Made by a program: the position numbers and the translations under genes. Of a DNA stretch of 64,000 nt, positions 36,776-48,257 are shown piece by piece; position 1 is the stretch's first letter; each line of letters begins with the position of its first letter. The notes under the pieces are model-generated. The model made no database searches, was not told the origin of the DNA, and was given only the letters and a program-made list of their open reading frames with translations. Origin of the DNA: Avena insularis (Eukaryota; Streptophyta; Magnoliopsida; Poales; Poaceae); NCBI GenBank assembly GCA_023614405.1, contig CM042691.1, positions 177,168,927 to 177,232,926 of the forward strand, written 5' to 3'.

Positions 36776-38251
36776 TTTTGCACCAAATATATCCTGGTTC
36801 ATACATATGGGTGGAAATATTGTAAGTTAAAGTATGTTGCTAGCATTGGTAATGTTTTTTTCATGTGTACAACCACGGACAGTGCCTATCTCGTGTTAGT
36901 TGTAGTCTTGTAGTTGTTGAACCATTTGAACAAACAGAATATTTTAAAATTTCGTTAATTTTATTGTGTTGAATCTTCAATCAGAATGCCATGATTTTAA
37001 CTAGAGCATAGGCAGCTACAAATATTTCAGGCTCCTGCGTGTACACCTGCTGAAAGTAACGACTCAAGAGAGTACAAGACTAAAAAATTTTGCTAGCAGT
37101 CCCGAGGTTAGTTTAGAAAATAATGGTTGTTTCTTATCACTATCACGGTTTAAACAATATTGTGCTCCTGGATATTATTAGGAGATTGCAGAAGACAATC
37201 TTTGGTAAAAAAGTTTGTTCATGTTTTGTGTTGGTAACCTCAGTGACTTTGTTGCAGGCATGTTCTTATTTTCCAAGAGGAACATAACATGGAGCACCTC
37301 TTGATACTTGGATGTTGCAGATTCAGCCAACCTCCCATATGGTTGGAACCTATCTGCTCTATTTAGCTTGTCGCACAAGGATCCTTGATAGAACGGTGTC
37401 TGGTGTCTGATAGCAACTACAAGTGTGACAGGTCACTGCAGATGCACATCGGTGTAAATAAGGTGCAAAGCATTCACTCACTACAAAAATACAATGTGTA
37501 TTGGAGGCATGTAGATTTTTCTTTGCAGAATGTGATCGTTGATCTGGGCTTAAACCCTGTTTTCGTTTGCAGATCCCGTGAGGGCTTTAGCAGAAGACCA
37601 ACATATGCTCGATGGTATTATCGAAACTCTTAGATTAACTCTACACTGGAAGCATTGACATCTCTTCCATATGGCAAATAATCTCTATATGTTTTTATTG
37701 ATGGTGTGAACATGTCTGCTGCAATACTGATTGAAGATTGAAAGAGCAAGCTATTGATACATCCGTTTTTTGCATGCGGATCTCAACCGCAGGCTGCTTC
37801 TCAGGTAATAAAATAAAAAGATATTTTTCAGTTTATAAAATTAGCGACTAGAGTATTTAAGGACATGCATATGCTCCCTATTCGACTAGACTTACACTAA
37901 CCATAATTTGCGCTTCACTTTCCTTAGAAATTCTATCATGTATATTCAGACTTGCTCAACCCTAAACGGTATTGGTGAACTACACATGAATTTTAAAAAT
38001 GTGTTGAATTGAGATCTGATTCTGCTTGTGGTTGTATTAAGGTCTACTACTCTACATCATTTACATTTGTCCTATTTTCCTTATAAAGGGAAAAATAATG
38101 GTGCTTATGCTTTGATCAAAATTGACTTGCACACTGCTATATTTAGTGAATGTGGTGGAGGTAATTGGTGTGTGCTGGTAATATGAAATTTCTGAATTAT
38201 TCTTATAGTATTTAGACAATCTGAATGGTCAATGGTAAAGGAATACAGGTA
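36776..38251 (+). other. Gene-like AT-rich stretch with exon-like blocks, unidentified
   Basis: Several acceptor-flanked open blocks occur on the plus strand. One follows TATTTCAG near 37030 and ends at GAG before GTTAGT. One follows TTTGCAG at about 37572 and encodes PVRALAEDQHMLDGIIETLR before a stop at about 37660. The latter reads like a real amphipathic helix. I cannot assign a family, and no start or full chain was found. It may be a decayed host gene or part of the CACTA-like element interrupted at 23432. Confidence 0.28.
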
Positions 38252-39524
38252 GGCTACACTAGCGCAAAAATCAAAAAAATTCTACCGCGTAAACCAGGAA
38301 TATTGTTGTCATAAATCTCGGGATTACCACTAGACGTGCAGTTGCGGAACTTGATGAAGCGCGAAGAGGCAGTGTAGATGTTCTATGTCTCCTCCTTGTA
38401 CTCGTTCCACGAGCATCTCCCCTTTGCACGGCTCGTCCAAGTGCTACAGCTGCAGCACCTCCGAGGTATCCACATGTACGGGGTGAAAGCGTCAGACGCC
38501 GGACTACTAGGTCTGCGCGTGTAACACAGACGTGATAGGAGTGGCGACTGGGTGGAATGCTCAATCTAGGTCAACTCGCCCCACCCTTTCTTATATAGGC
38601 GTCCCTAGTGGACTTCTACATTAGCAACCCTTTAGTAGCCTAAGCTTGGTTTAATTCGGATCCAATCCTTATTAGGCTTCCAACCCCTTAAGTGTGTGAC
38701 CCTATAGGTTCATACACGTATAGACATGACACAAGTACACTTATTCTATCAATAGTTGGTAGAAGCCTCTAGCAAGACGTGTCAACTCCTAAATGCATAT
38801 AAAGATCATTCGGACGAATCATCACAAGGTTTAGTACATGTCTTTCCCTTTGCCTCACGATATTTGGTGTAGCTCCAAGCTGATCTTCCTTTCTATTCGG
38901 AATCCCTTTACTAGGTTAAATCTTAACCATATGTAGCACAGACATGCATATCTGGGTCCGATCACTCGAGGAGCCCAGAGATATCTCTCTCAAGTAGAGA
39001 GGGACAAATCCTATCTTGATTGACCAATGCCTTGCAGCATGCTTCATGACAAACCCGAAAGCTACCTTTATTACTACCCAATTACGAAGTAGCGTTTGAT
39101 AGCCCCAAAGTAGGTCGATCCAAATCTCAAGTAGATGCGACAATCTCAGGTCTAAGGACAAAACATACATGATGTATAGAGAGATCTGCAAGTCTAATTG
39201 CAAGTCTCAAGTTGGGTCAGTCCAACCCCATGTTCATAACATGTGTCCACATCATTGGTTTGACATCTCCATGTCTATGACTTGCGAAACATAGTCATTA
39301 ATCAATCGATGTGCTAGTCTAATATTCAAGTGTGTCCTCACATGAACTTCGACTAGGAACAACTATTAGATAACCATACAAGTAAAGAGTTTCACAGACA
39401 ATTCACATAATTTCCAATCAATACAAGTTGCCTGATATGGATATTCAACGAACATTACAATAACTCATGGATACATGTGAAATATAATCATCTCTATGAT
39501 TGCCTCTAGGGCATATTTCCTTCA
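38252..39524 (-). repeat. Angela-like Copia LTR, leftward, apparently solo
   Basis: On the minus strand it starts TGAAGGAAATATGCCC then CTAGAGGCAATCAT, the Angela-type opening, at 39524. It ends in GGTTTACGCGGTAGAATTT-like LTR-end sequence near 38252-38290. No primer site or coding DNA adjoins it. The exact left boundary and target duplication are not evident (39525-39529 is aatgc), so it may be a truncated LTR rather than a clean solo LTR. Confidence 0.65.
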
Positions 39525-40413
39525 AATGCTGTGAAGATTACTAATTAAAATGAGAACCTTAGTCTTGATGTGATTATGTAAAATGCTGATCTACATCTCG
39601 CACAATTTAGTATTGCTTTTGGTTTAGAACTGGCTTTCATTCTTTACATTTGGTTGCACCGTGCAATTATACACCTTGATGAACAAATATGAATAGTTAT
39701 TCGTTTCACTGTAAGGATATATAATCAGTAATTGTTCTGTACTTTTGATAAGGACATGTCATAGGGATATCTTATTGCAATAAGTATAATAGACAACACA
39801 TGAGTTGTTTCGTACTACAAATATATACATCTCTTTGATAAGGACATATCATAGGGATAAGGTTACTTCTTGGTATAGGATTTCATCCCTTTTTGATAAG
39901 GACATGTCATAGGGATAAAGTTACTTCTTTGTATAGGATTTCATCCCGTGTTTATTTCCTGAATCGGGTTTTGGGACTTCATTATACTTTTTTTGTTTGG
40001 AGTTGCTCTTATTTGTTGACAAGTCGGGATTTCGTACAATAAGCAATTCCCTGCATGTGCCTCTCCAAAAGGATTATTCTAATTGATATTATATTTTTTC
40101 GATCAAAGTTAAATTATTTTCCTAGACTTTAATTTACAGTTAAAGTACGGGTATGATTTAAGAGATGGATTAATTAACTCCTTTTTGTAATATCCATTGA
40201 GTAGTCAATCTATGTAGTCTTGTAGGCACTAAACTGTGTACCACATGACCCACTTGCAATCAATTTTCTTGGAAACATATGTTGCCTATATTTTGTAATT
40301 TTGTTACTTCGTACAACTTGTACCTCTAATAATCAATGCTATTTCTAGGATTCATGTCTCATGAGAGCTGACTATATTTTGTTTACTCTTGTAGCCAAAA
40401 TGCAAAAGGAAGG
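39525..40413. other. Unassigned AT-rich DNA with a local tandem repeat
   Basis: No coding or transposon signature is seen apart from the tandem repeat at 39744-39948. Its right end carries GAAGG (40409-40413), the left target duplication of the Copia miniature. Confidence 0.45.
39744..39948 (+). repeat. Tandem repeat, 58 bp unit with a partial upstream copy
   Basis: Units start with TTTGATAAGGACAT at 39834 and 39892 and share about 58 bp through GGATTTCATCCC. A shorter copy (TTTGATAAGGACATGTCATAGGGAT) sits 90 bp upstream at 39744. Confidence 0.8.
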
Positions 40414-40472
40414 AGCAGAACAAGAGAAAACTGTGCGCACTCGTATTGATCTCAATAACTATTACATATACA

Positions 40473-40625
40473 TCAGGAGAGTGGTGCTGCACGTTGTGCA
40501 TGCATGGGTGGGTGCTGCTGGATAGAGGTTTGGGGATCGGAATCAAGGGGGTTGATCAGAGGAGAGGGGGCGTTGCTAGAAGCTGGCATGGTGTACTGAG
40601 CGCCGACGGATAGGTCATCGGCCAT
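40473..40625 (-). pseudogene. Truncated gag start of the Copia miniature
   Basis: The ATG at 40625 is 28 bases downstream of the primer site and opens a 51-codon frame beginning MADDLSVGAQYTMPASSNAP, the usual style of plant Copia gag N-termini. It runs into the LTR remnant and stops at 40473. No nucleocapsid or protease is left. Confidence 0.6.
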
Positions 40626-40652
40626 GGGGAAGAAAGGAGAGGAGCTTTGATC

Positions 40653-40664
40653 GCTCTGGTACCA
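40653..40664 (-). promoter_or_regulatory. Primer-binding site, initiator tRNA-Met type, one mismatch
   Basis: The minus strand reads TGGTACCAGAGC, differing from TGGTATCAGAGC at one base, 5 bases inside the LTR end at 40670. It sets the leftward orientation. Confidence 0.75.
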
Positions 40665-40867
40665 AGTAGAGCAGGAGAAAACTGTGCGCACTCGTATTGA
40701 TCTCAATAACTATTACATACACATCAGGAGATTGGTGTTGCATGTTGTGCATGGGATCCACACAATCAGAAGTCTACCTCTAGACTAGGAGCTACTATTA
40801 ACATGATAGGACATGTACACACTAATGTTTACAACATATATTCAACAGAAGGGGCTCCCATAATCCC

Positions 40868-41122
40868 TTGATTTTCCCCTTTGATGCAGCCCGTCCTACG
40901 AACGCTACTACATCTACTACATCTACTCCCACAAGTTCCCCAAGTGGACCCATGACTCGAGCCCGAGCCAAACTCCTTCAAGCTAAGGTGAACTCGCTCC
41001 TCTCCTTGTGTGACTTCGATACACCCTTGGATGGCCTGCTATTTCATACGCATACCTTGTGCATCATCAGGTATGAAGAGAATGACCCAGAGAATGGAGG
41101 AGCACCAGCGGAGGGAACCAAA
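40868..41122 (+). pseudogene. C-terminal end of a Gypsy polyprotein
   Basis: The open frame contains a Thr/Ser-rich linker, then GPMTRARAKLLQAKVNSLLS and a short tail (DTLCI-like), the conserved C-terminal signature of many grass Gypsy pol products. The frame then enters the LTR and stops at 41434. Everything upstream (integrase and before) is missing. It belongs to a copy different from the gag-pol downstream. Confidence 0.6.
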
Positions 41123-41950
41123 TGCCCTCTGTCATGGTACTACGGACACAGCGGTACCGCCAGCCCAATGGCACTTCGCGCCCAGCTACCGCCACCAACA
41201 GACGACGCCTTGGCGCAAGCCAAATACTCTCATCATGGCGGTACTACCGACCAGACCGTTACATTACCGGACGGCACACGCCCCTGCTACCTCCACCAAC
41301 AGACGACACCAGCGCAAGTCCCAGGTCGGCAAGCGGCACTACCGGGACTGGAAGCGGTACTACCGGTCGTGCTGGACCGGTACTACCGGACGTGTGTGGA
41401 CCTGTTCGTGTTAAGTCGGCCCAGCGCCCTGTAACCCTCTCTATATTTCGCTATTTGTTCCTAAAATACCCCTGTTTATGTGGTTGGCCTATAAATAGCC
41501 CCCACCCTCCATTGTAAACCCTAGACTTGGATAATAATAGATTAAGGAAACCCTTTGAGGAACTTACATCTATTGGTATCATGCTCCTACCAAGGAGCAC
41601 CCTATTATCCACCCTCCTCTTGGATCTTGCCTAGTGCGTTCAAGTTGTACAAGGCCTTGGGTTCTCGGTTTCTCGCCCCCAAGTCGTCAAGATCTCACCA
41701 AGCACCTCGTCCCCCGTTGTTGGCGTGGAGAGAGAGCTTCGCCCAACACCGATCCTAGATATTATGTTGGACCGGTTGCCACCGGCGTGAGTTATCGGCG
41801 TGTATCGTGTTTTGTGTGCGTGAGTTCGTCGGGTTCTTCGTGTGCGTGTGTTCGTGGATTTCATCCCCTATCCCCCTTCCACCGCTTTACCCTCGATTCC
41901 CGCGGAGATTCGTGAAAGATCGGGCCACCCCAAGGGGTTACCCCATAACA
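41123..41950 (+). repeat. LTR of the Ty3/Gypsy element
   Basis: It ends TACCCCATAACA at 41950, directly before a primer site. The start is placed tentatively at TGCCCTCTG after a purine-rich stretch. A CCTATAAATAGCC TATA box is at 41488-41500, followed by TGTAAACCCTAG, a typical grass LTR transcription start region. The U3 part contains several CGGTACTACCG motifs. Confidence 0.6.
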
Positions 41951-41952
41951 TC

Positions 41953-41966
41953 TTGGTATCAAGAGC
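41953..41966 (+). promoter_or_regulatory. Primer-binding site, initiator tRNA-Met-like with one extra base
   Basis: Reads TTGGTATCAAGAGC two bases after the LTR end; compared with TGGTATCAGAGC it has one inserted A. It fixes 5'-to-3' orientation for the downstream gag-pol. Confidence 0.7.
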
Positions 41967-43198
41967 AAGGTTGATCACGAATTTCCCCCCAATTTTTCTT
42001 TTATCCACCTTAAAATCGAAAATCCCACCAAAAAGAGCCCCAATTTGCCTTCAGATCGATCTTTGGATTTGGTGATTTTTTCGTGGTTTTGGTCCATAGA
42101 TCTGTTGCTTTTGGAGTCGATCTATAGCCCCTGTTGTTCCTAGCCCAGCCTTTCGGTCAGATTCCCACGAATTTGAGGTTTGTGTCAAGTGGATCTCATT
42201 CTTGTTCTGCGATCAGCGGTACTACCGGTCGCGCAGGTGGTACTACCGCTGTCCGGTACTACCGGCCCTGCCTGGAGGTACTACCGCCCGACACAGAAAC
42301 TTTTTCTTCTTCTCTTGACGCCTCACTTTCGTTTGCTGACTTTCCCCCTTTAGCTTGTTCGTGTTTCGCGTGTTTGTCGCCATTTTAACACAAGCTTCTG
42401 CATCAAAGTCACCACGCGCTCAACGACACCGCGACACTCGAACATCATCCCCACCAACGGTTGCAAGTCGTCAACAATACCAAAGGTATAACTTGCACCA
42501 CTTTGATAGCCCCATATCTTCCTTTGTGTGTATCTATCCTATGAGAGCAACTCATTTTGTGTTTGTCTAAGCATTATGCACTTGCCTTCGGAAAGTGAGA
42601 GTGTGAGGACAAATACAAAAGTTAACATAGTAGCATAGAAAGGGAGAAAAAGGAAAAAGAATAAAAAAAGAGAAAGAGAAAAAGATACATAGTCTCCCAA
42701 TACAAAGAGAATACCAAGCTTGTAAGCCAAGAAAGAGAGAAGAAAGAGCGCACCAAGGCAAGTGCACAAATCTATTGCTTATCCTCTTTTGGCAAACGAG
42801 TTGTGGTCTCTCCTTGAGTTGGCACGACAACCGAACGTAGTCTTTGCTAGGACCTTTTGTGCTCATTTTCATAGTCGTGCTAACCCCGTTTTTCACCACG
42901 TGTGCGTTTTCCGTGTTTTTATAGATCGTATCCTTTTGCTTTTGATCTTTGGTTCTTTACCACGTAGAACAATAACCTTTTGCTTGGATCGTTTCGTTTG
43001 GTTTTCCACAATCCTAACCTTCCACCAAAAGCTTTTGAGAGTTGTAGCATATTTGTGTGTGAGTTTCTTGCCCATTTCACTTTGCACGCTGTTCGCTCAT
43101 TTGTGTGGCAATTGGTTTGATATAATCTCCAAGGTGAGGTAAAAGGCTAACTCTACGCACCCTTATTCTCCATATACAACCCTTGTTGGCTTTGCATC
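41967..43198 (+). other. Untranslated leader of the Ty3/Gypsy element
   Basis: 1.2 kb between primer site and gag with no coding potential. It holds further GGTACTACCG motifs (42215-42284) and a long purine-rich A/G tract (about 42630-42690). Long leaders with packaging signals are usual in this group. Confidence 0.65.
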
Positions 43199-45005
43199 AT
43201 GGACAGGAATGGAGATCCGTCCCAACCACCACAACCTCCGGAGGATGACACACAATTCATGACAAGATGGGACCATTGGAAGGTCCGAGGAGAATTCAAC
43301 TACCGTTGTGAAGCTCTTGAGCGGCGCCAAGATGAACAATTTAGCGAGGCCCGTGTGGAATTCAAGAACATCGACAACCGCTTCGAAGAAGTCCGTGGCC
43401 AAATGCATGCCATGCAACACAACCTCGGTCATCAAAATGAAGCTCTTGGTCGTGCACTCGCCTCAACGGATGAGAAGCTTCAACGCCTCATTGATGGGCT
43501 AGCAAGGCCACGCTCGCGCGACTCAAGCTCATCTCAGCACTCCTCAAGTGAATCAAGTGCACCTTGCCGTCATGCTTCAAGGCACCAGGATGGACCCGTT
43601 CTTCAATCCATGAGCTCTTCTCATGCGGTACCATCTCCGCGACACGCTGCAACGTCAAGCTATGATGGTGACCTCTCCGCAAGACCTCCACGACGTGAAG
43701 CGAACCGGCCACAACCAAGGGCACTTGTGATTCAACAAGAGCAACATCACATGGACCACCAAGCCCATCGCCATCGACATGTTCCTTCAACAACAAGTGA
43801 AGCATCCGAAGAGGACGAACAAGATCACCGTCGACGTGAAGCACTCAAAGATCCACCAAGGCGTCATCGCCGACATGAACATCAACGTCGACATCATGAT
43901 CATCATGACGAGCCTCCTCCACATCAAGAAGAACGAGAGCAGCCCATTGCGCTTGCGGCTCGACGTCCTCCTCGCCACATGGCGCAAGACAATGCTCCTC
44001 GGCATCAACCGTGACAAGAACAAGAGCAAGCTCCCCAAGCTCGTCATGAGGATGCACAACCTCCTCCTCGTCCTCAACCATGCCAACAACACGAGCAAGC
44101 TCCCCAAGCTCGTCGTCAAAACCAAGTTCCACCACCAAATGCGGTACCTCAACAACCGCAAGAGCAACGCAACCATCACCAAGCACGACATGAGAGCTCG
44201 GATGATGATGATGACTGCCAAAATCATGGCAACCGCCGCAACCGGAACCGCAATGGAGAAGAAACTTTCGGCCAGCTCAAATTCACCATGCCCAAGTTCA
44301 CCGGTTCCAATGAACCCGAAGAATATCTCTCGTGGGAACTCAAAGTTGACAAGATCTTCCGCATGCACAACTATAGCAATGAGAAGATGATGGCCATGGC
44401 ATCCCTCGAGTTTGATGAGTATGCCAACCTTTGGTGGGAACAAGTCCAACTCGCTCGCGAAGCAAAAGAAGAGCCTCCAATATCAACTTGGCAAGATATG
44501 AAGGCCCATATGAGATCCCGCTTTTCTTCAAGACTACACGCGTGACCTCTTCAACAAGCTTCAAACGCTTAGTCAAGGGACAAAGACCATGGAAGAGTAC
44601 TTCAAGCAAATGGAGCTCAACATGATCCGTGCCAACATTGAAGAGCAAGATGAACAAACAATGGCACGCTTCCTCAATGGCTTGAACCATCCCATCAAGC
44701 GCATCACCGAGTTCCAAAAGTACAACAACATGGTTGAGCTTGTGCACATCGCATCAAAGGCCGAGCGTCAAGTGTAAGAGGACATCAAGTACAACAAGCC
44801 AAAGACGTACTTCACCTACAAGCAAGCACCAACCACTACTCCAATAACACAAAGTGGAAGCTCCTCAAGTACCACCAAGCTTCCCTTCAAGCCAACACTT
44901 CCTCAAGGAAAACAGCCCCCAAGTGGAAAATACACAAGGGATGATCAACCATTCAATGGTGAATGCTACAAGTGTGGAGGCAAAGGACACAAGTCGGCCG
45001 CATGT
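43199..45005 (+). pseudogene. Gag (capsid/nucleocapsid) of the Ty3/Gypsy element, disrupted
   Basis: The ATG at 43199 opens MDRNGDPSQPPQPPEDDTQF, then a coiled-coil-like part and a long His/Arg/Gln-rich low-complexity linker. An in-frame TGA (44012-44014) interrupts the linker. The same frame continues into the retrotransposon-gag domain (MPKFTGSNEPEEYLSWE, 44288 on), where W.Q....M..RF is visible. A frameshift near 44523 moves coding to frame 3 and a TAA sits at 44775-44777. The CCHC zinc knuckle CYKCGGKGHKSAAC lies at 44964-45005. Gag packages the element RNA. The stops mean no full product can be made. Confidence 0.8.
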
Positions 45006-45747
45006 GGGAACAAGAAAGTTTTGTTCATTCATGACAACGGCGATGAAGAATACTTGAGTGAAGAAGAGTTTGATGCAAGGGTTAAGGAAGCCATGGCAAG
45101 GCAACATTTGGAAGAGGACCAAGAACTTCTTGTGTGTGAGCATGACGCAAGTCCATCGCTTGTGGTCACAAGGGTCTTAACTACTCAAGCCAATGAGAAT
45201 GAAGACCAACGATCAAACATCTTCCAAACTCGTGCCGACATCAATGGGAAGTCCATCAAAGTTGTCATTGATGGAGGGAGTTGCCACAATCTTGCAAGCA
45301 CGAAATTGTGGAAACTCAACCTCACCCTCCATCCACATAAACACCCCTACCATATACAATGGCTAAGTGACCAAGGGTCCTCAAGATCAAGCACACCGTC
45401 TCGGTAATGTTCTCAATTGGACCCTACAAGGACACGGTGGAATGTGACGTGGTCCCAATGACGGTTTGCCATATGTTGCTCGGAAGGCCGTGGCAATATG
45501 ACAAGCGTGCTTTGCATGATGGTCACTCTAACACTTATACCTTCAAATGGCTTGATAAAACTTGTGTGTTGCAACAAATGACTCCTAGCCAAATAATTGC
45601 AGACAATGCAAAGGCGTTAGCGAGGGCGCAATACACAAACACAACTTGTGAGAAGAGTGGTGAGCGAGAGAACCACACCATAGTGAGTGCCACAAGCCAA
45701 ACTCGAGTGGAAAAACTAAGAGTGTTCTTCTTGCCACCAAAAGTGAG
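45006..45747 (+). pseudogene. Aspartic protease region of the Ty3/Gypsy element, disrupted
   Basis: The motif VVIDGGSCHNLAS (catalytic Asp codon at 45270) matches the plant Gypsy retropepsin style Asp-Gly-Gly-Ser. A frameshift near 45400 moves reading to frame 2, where the conserved MLLGRPWQYD segment of the protease C-terminus is found at about 45473-45502. A second shift near 45740 leads to the RT frame. The protease would cut the polyprotein. The catalytic residues remain but the chain is broken. Confidence 0.75.
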
Positions 45748-48257
45748 ATGAGAGAAGTGCGGAACAACCCATCCATCTTGCACTATGTCCTTGTATGCAA
45801 GGGACTAGCGCAAGGAACTAACGACTTGACAAATGTTCCTCCTCCTTTGATGGCTATTTTGCAGGAATTCCAAGATGTATTTCCCGAAGAGCTTCCTCAT
45901 GGCCTTCCTCCACTTCGTGGAATCAAGCACCGCATCGACCTCATACCCGGCGCCCCACTCCCAAACCGCGCCGCGTATCGCACGAACCCGGAAGAGAAAA
46001 AGGAGATCGAACGTCAAATCAACCAACTCGTCTCCAAAGGTTTGATCCAAGTAAGCACTAGCCCGAGCGCGGTCCCCGTGATTCTAGTTCCAAAAACGGA
46101 TGATACGTTGCGGTTATGCATGGACTGTCGTCCAATCAATGCTATCACCGTGCGTTATCGACATCCTATACCGCGTCTTTATGACATGCTTGATGAGTTA
46201 TGTGGAGCCACTATATTTTCGAAAATTGACCTTCGTAGTGGTTACCATCAAATTCGCATGGCCGAAGGTGATGAGTGGAAAACCGCCTTCAAGACCAAGC
46301 TTGGTCTCTATGAATGGTTAGTTATGCCTTTTGGCTTATCTAATGCCCCATCTACCTTCATGCGCCTCAGGAACCATATTTTGAGATCTCTCATTGGGAA
46401 GAGTGTAGTTGTTTACTTTGATGACATCCTTGTCTATAGCAAGTCACTAGAGGAGCATGTTACTCATGTTAAGGAGGTCCTTCAAATCCTTCGTCATGAA
46501 AAGCTTTATGCTAATCTCCCAAAGTGCACTTTTGCAAAAGACAAGTTGATTTTCCTTGGTTTTGTTGTCTCTTCTAATGGCATTGAAATTGATGTCTCAA
46601 AAGTCAAGGACATACGAGATTGGCCCATCCCTACAAATGTTAGTGAACTTCGTAGTTTTCATGGGTTGGCTGGCTTTTACCGTCGTTTTGTGAAAGACTT
46701 TTCTACCCTTGCTTGCCCCCTCAACGAATTTACCAAGAAAAATGTCATATTCGTTTGGGGAAAAGCACAACAAAAGGCTTTTGATGAGCTCAAAACGAGG
46801 CTCATCGAAGCACCACTTCTTGCATTACCGGATTTCACAAAAACCTTTGAGATTGAATGTGACGCTCGTGGTATTGGCATTGGTGGCGTCCTTATGCAAA
46901 ATGGGAGTCCTATTGCTTATCATAGTGAGAAACTTGATGGCGCACGCCTAAACTATCCCATTTATGACAAAGAGCTTTTTGCCTTAGTTCGTGTCCTTCA
47001 AGTGTGGCAACACTATCTTTGGCCCAAAGAATTTATCATCCATTCCGACCATGAGTCGTTGAAGTATATTAAGGGCCAAGCCAATTTGAGTAAAATGCAC
47101 GCAAAATGGGTTGAGTTCATGGAGTCTTTTCCTTACATTGTCAAATACAAGAAGGGCAAAGAAAATGTGGTAGCGGACGCCTTGTCTCGCAAAAACACAA
47201 GCCTTCTTACACGACTCGAAGTAAATGTCTTGGGTCTTGATGACATCAAACCTTTGTACGCGTCCGACCCTTTCTTTGGACCAATTTTTGCAAAATGTTC
47301 AATAGACAAAGGGATTGATGATTTCTATTTGCATAAGGGTTTTCTTTTCAAACAAAACAAGCTTTCCATTCCGAAATCGTCTCTCCAACTTTTGCTTCTT
47401 CAAGAGTCCCATGGTGGAGGCCTTATGGGTCACTTTGGCTGTGACAAGACATATGACATGCTCTCCACTCACTACTTTTGGCCAAAGATGAAGCGCGACG
47501 TGGAACGCCACGTCCAACGATGCACTACATGTATCCAAGCTAAGTCTAAGTCCAACCCCTTTGGTCTTTATATGCCATTGCCTATTCCTCATGCACCTTG
47601 GTCGGACATTTGCATGGACTTCGTGTTAGGCTTGCCTAGTTCTAAACATGGACATGATTCTATATTTGTAGTAGTGGATCGCTTTTCAAAAATGGCACAT
47701 TTCATTCCGTGCCATAAGACCGATGATGCTTCACATGTAGCAAATTTGTTTTTCAGGGAAATAATTGGCTACGGTGTACCAAGAACAATCGTCTCGACAT
47801 GACGTAAAATTCATGAGCTACTCGAAGACTCTCATGGCCAAGCTCGGCATCAAGCTCCTCTTCTCGTCCGCCTCGCATCCTCAAACCGATGGACAAACCG
47901 AGGTCGTCAATCGAAGTCTTGGCACACTCCTCCGGGTGTTGATAAAGAAGAACCTTAAAGACTGGGAGGAATGTATTCCACACGCCGAGTTCGCCTACAA
48001 CCGCGCCAAGCACTCCACCACCACGAGGAGCCCGTTCATGATCGTCTACGGCTTCGAGCCTCTCATCGCGCTCGATATCCTTCCACTACCACTTCATGAA
48101 CGTGCCAATATGGACGTTGTCAAGCGCGCCCACACAATGAAGAAACTCCATGAAGACACAAGAGCTACGATCGAGCAACAAGTACTTCGCCAAGCATCAA
48201 GACTAAACAAGAACAAGAAAGAGATGATCTTCGAAGAAGGCGACCTTGGGAAGGACC
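45748..48257 (+). pseudogene. RT, RNase H and integrase of the Ty3/Gypsy element, truncated
   Basis: A 684-codon open stretch covers reverse transcriptase ([26 protein letters not shown], catalytic YFDD at 46414-46425), RNase H ([14 protein letters not shown], then [10 protein letters not shown] and a conserved VVADALSRK) and the integrase HHCC finger (His codons from 47410, CTTC cysteines at 47521-47532) plus the first catalytic Asp (MDFVLGLP, codon 47617). A one-base loss near 47802 shifts the frame just before the second catalytic Asp. The remaining core, including PQTDGQTEVVNRSL with the catalytic Glu, continues to 48257. There the 48258 insertion cuts the C-terminus, so whether a chromodomain followed cannot be seen. 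Confidence 0.85.

Larger units (their letters stand above)
40414..40847 (-). mobile_element. 434 bp Copia-type miniature (TRIM-like deletion derivative)
   Basis: Flanked by perfect 5 bp duplications GAAGG (40409-40413 and 40848-40852). Read leftwards: LTR 40847-40670 starting TGTTGAATATATG, a primer site, a 51-codon gag start, then a second LTR copy (40502-40414) lacking its first 89 bp or so. The two copies share GAAAACTGTGCGCACTCG and about 70 further bases with few differences. The deletion has joined gag directly to the LTR's second half. TRIMs are known as similarly small LTR elements; this one could instead be a single deleted Copia copy. Confidence 0.75.
40853..48257 (+). mobile_element. 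Decayed Ty3/Gypsy element with order pol-end, LTR, gag, pol
   Basis: One LTR (about 41123-41950) is flanked on its left by the 3' end of a Gypsy polyprotein (PMTRARAKLLQAKVNSLL) and on its right by a primer site, a 1.2 kb leader, gag and most of pol. The left side is cut near the Copia miniature and the right side by the Gypsy insertion at 48258. The domain order gag, protease, RT, RNase H, integrase identifies Ty3/Gypsy. Two in-frame stops and at least four frameshifts make it inactive. The single-LTR, interior-on-both-sides arrangement suggests recombination between tandem copies. Confidence 0.8.

Noticed and set aside
37493..37506. CACTACAAAAATAC as a second CACTA terminus
   Set aside because: It lacks the extended CACTACAAGAA consensus and sub-terminal repeats and is in the wrong orientation to close the element at 21012.
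40868..41517. Three overlapping plus-strand frames of 131-188 codons
   Set aside because: Only the first 85 codons of one frame are recognisable as a polyprotein end; the remainder lies in the LTR and reflects its GC-rich repeated motif.
43787..44449. 220-codon minus-strand frame rich in Leu, Val and Ile, resembling a membrane protein
   Set aside because: It is the shadow of the repetitive His/Gln/Arg-rich gag linker on the plus strand.
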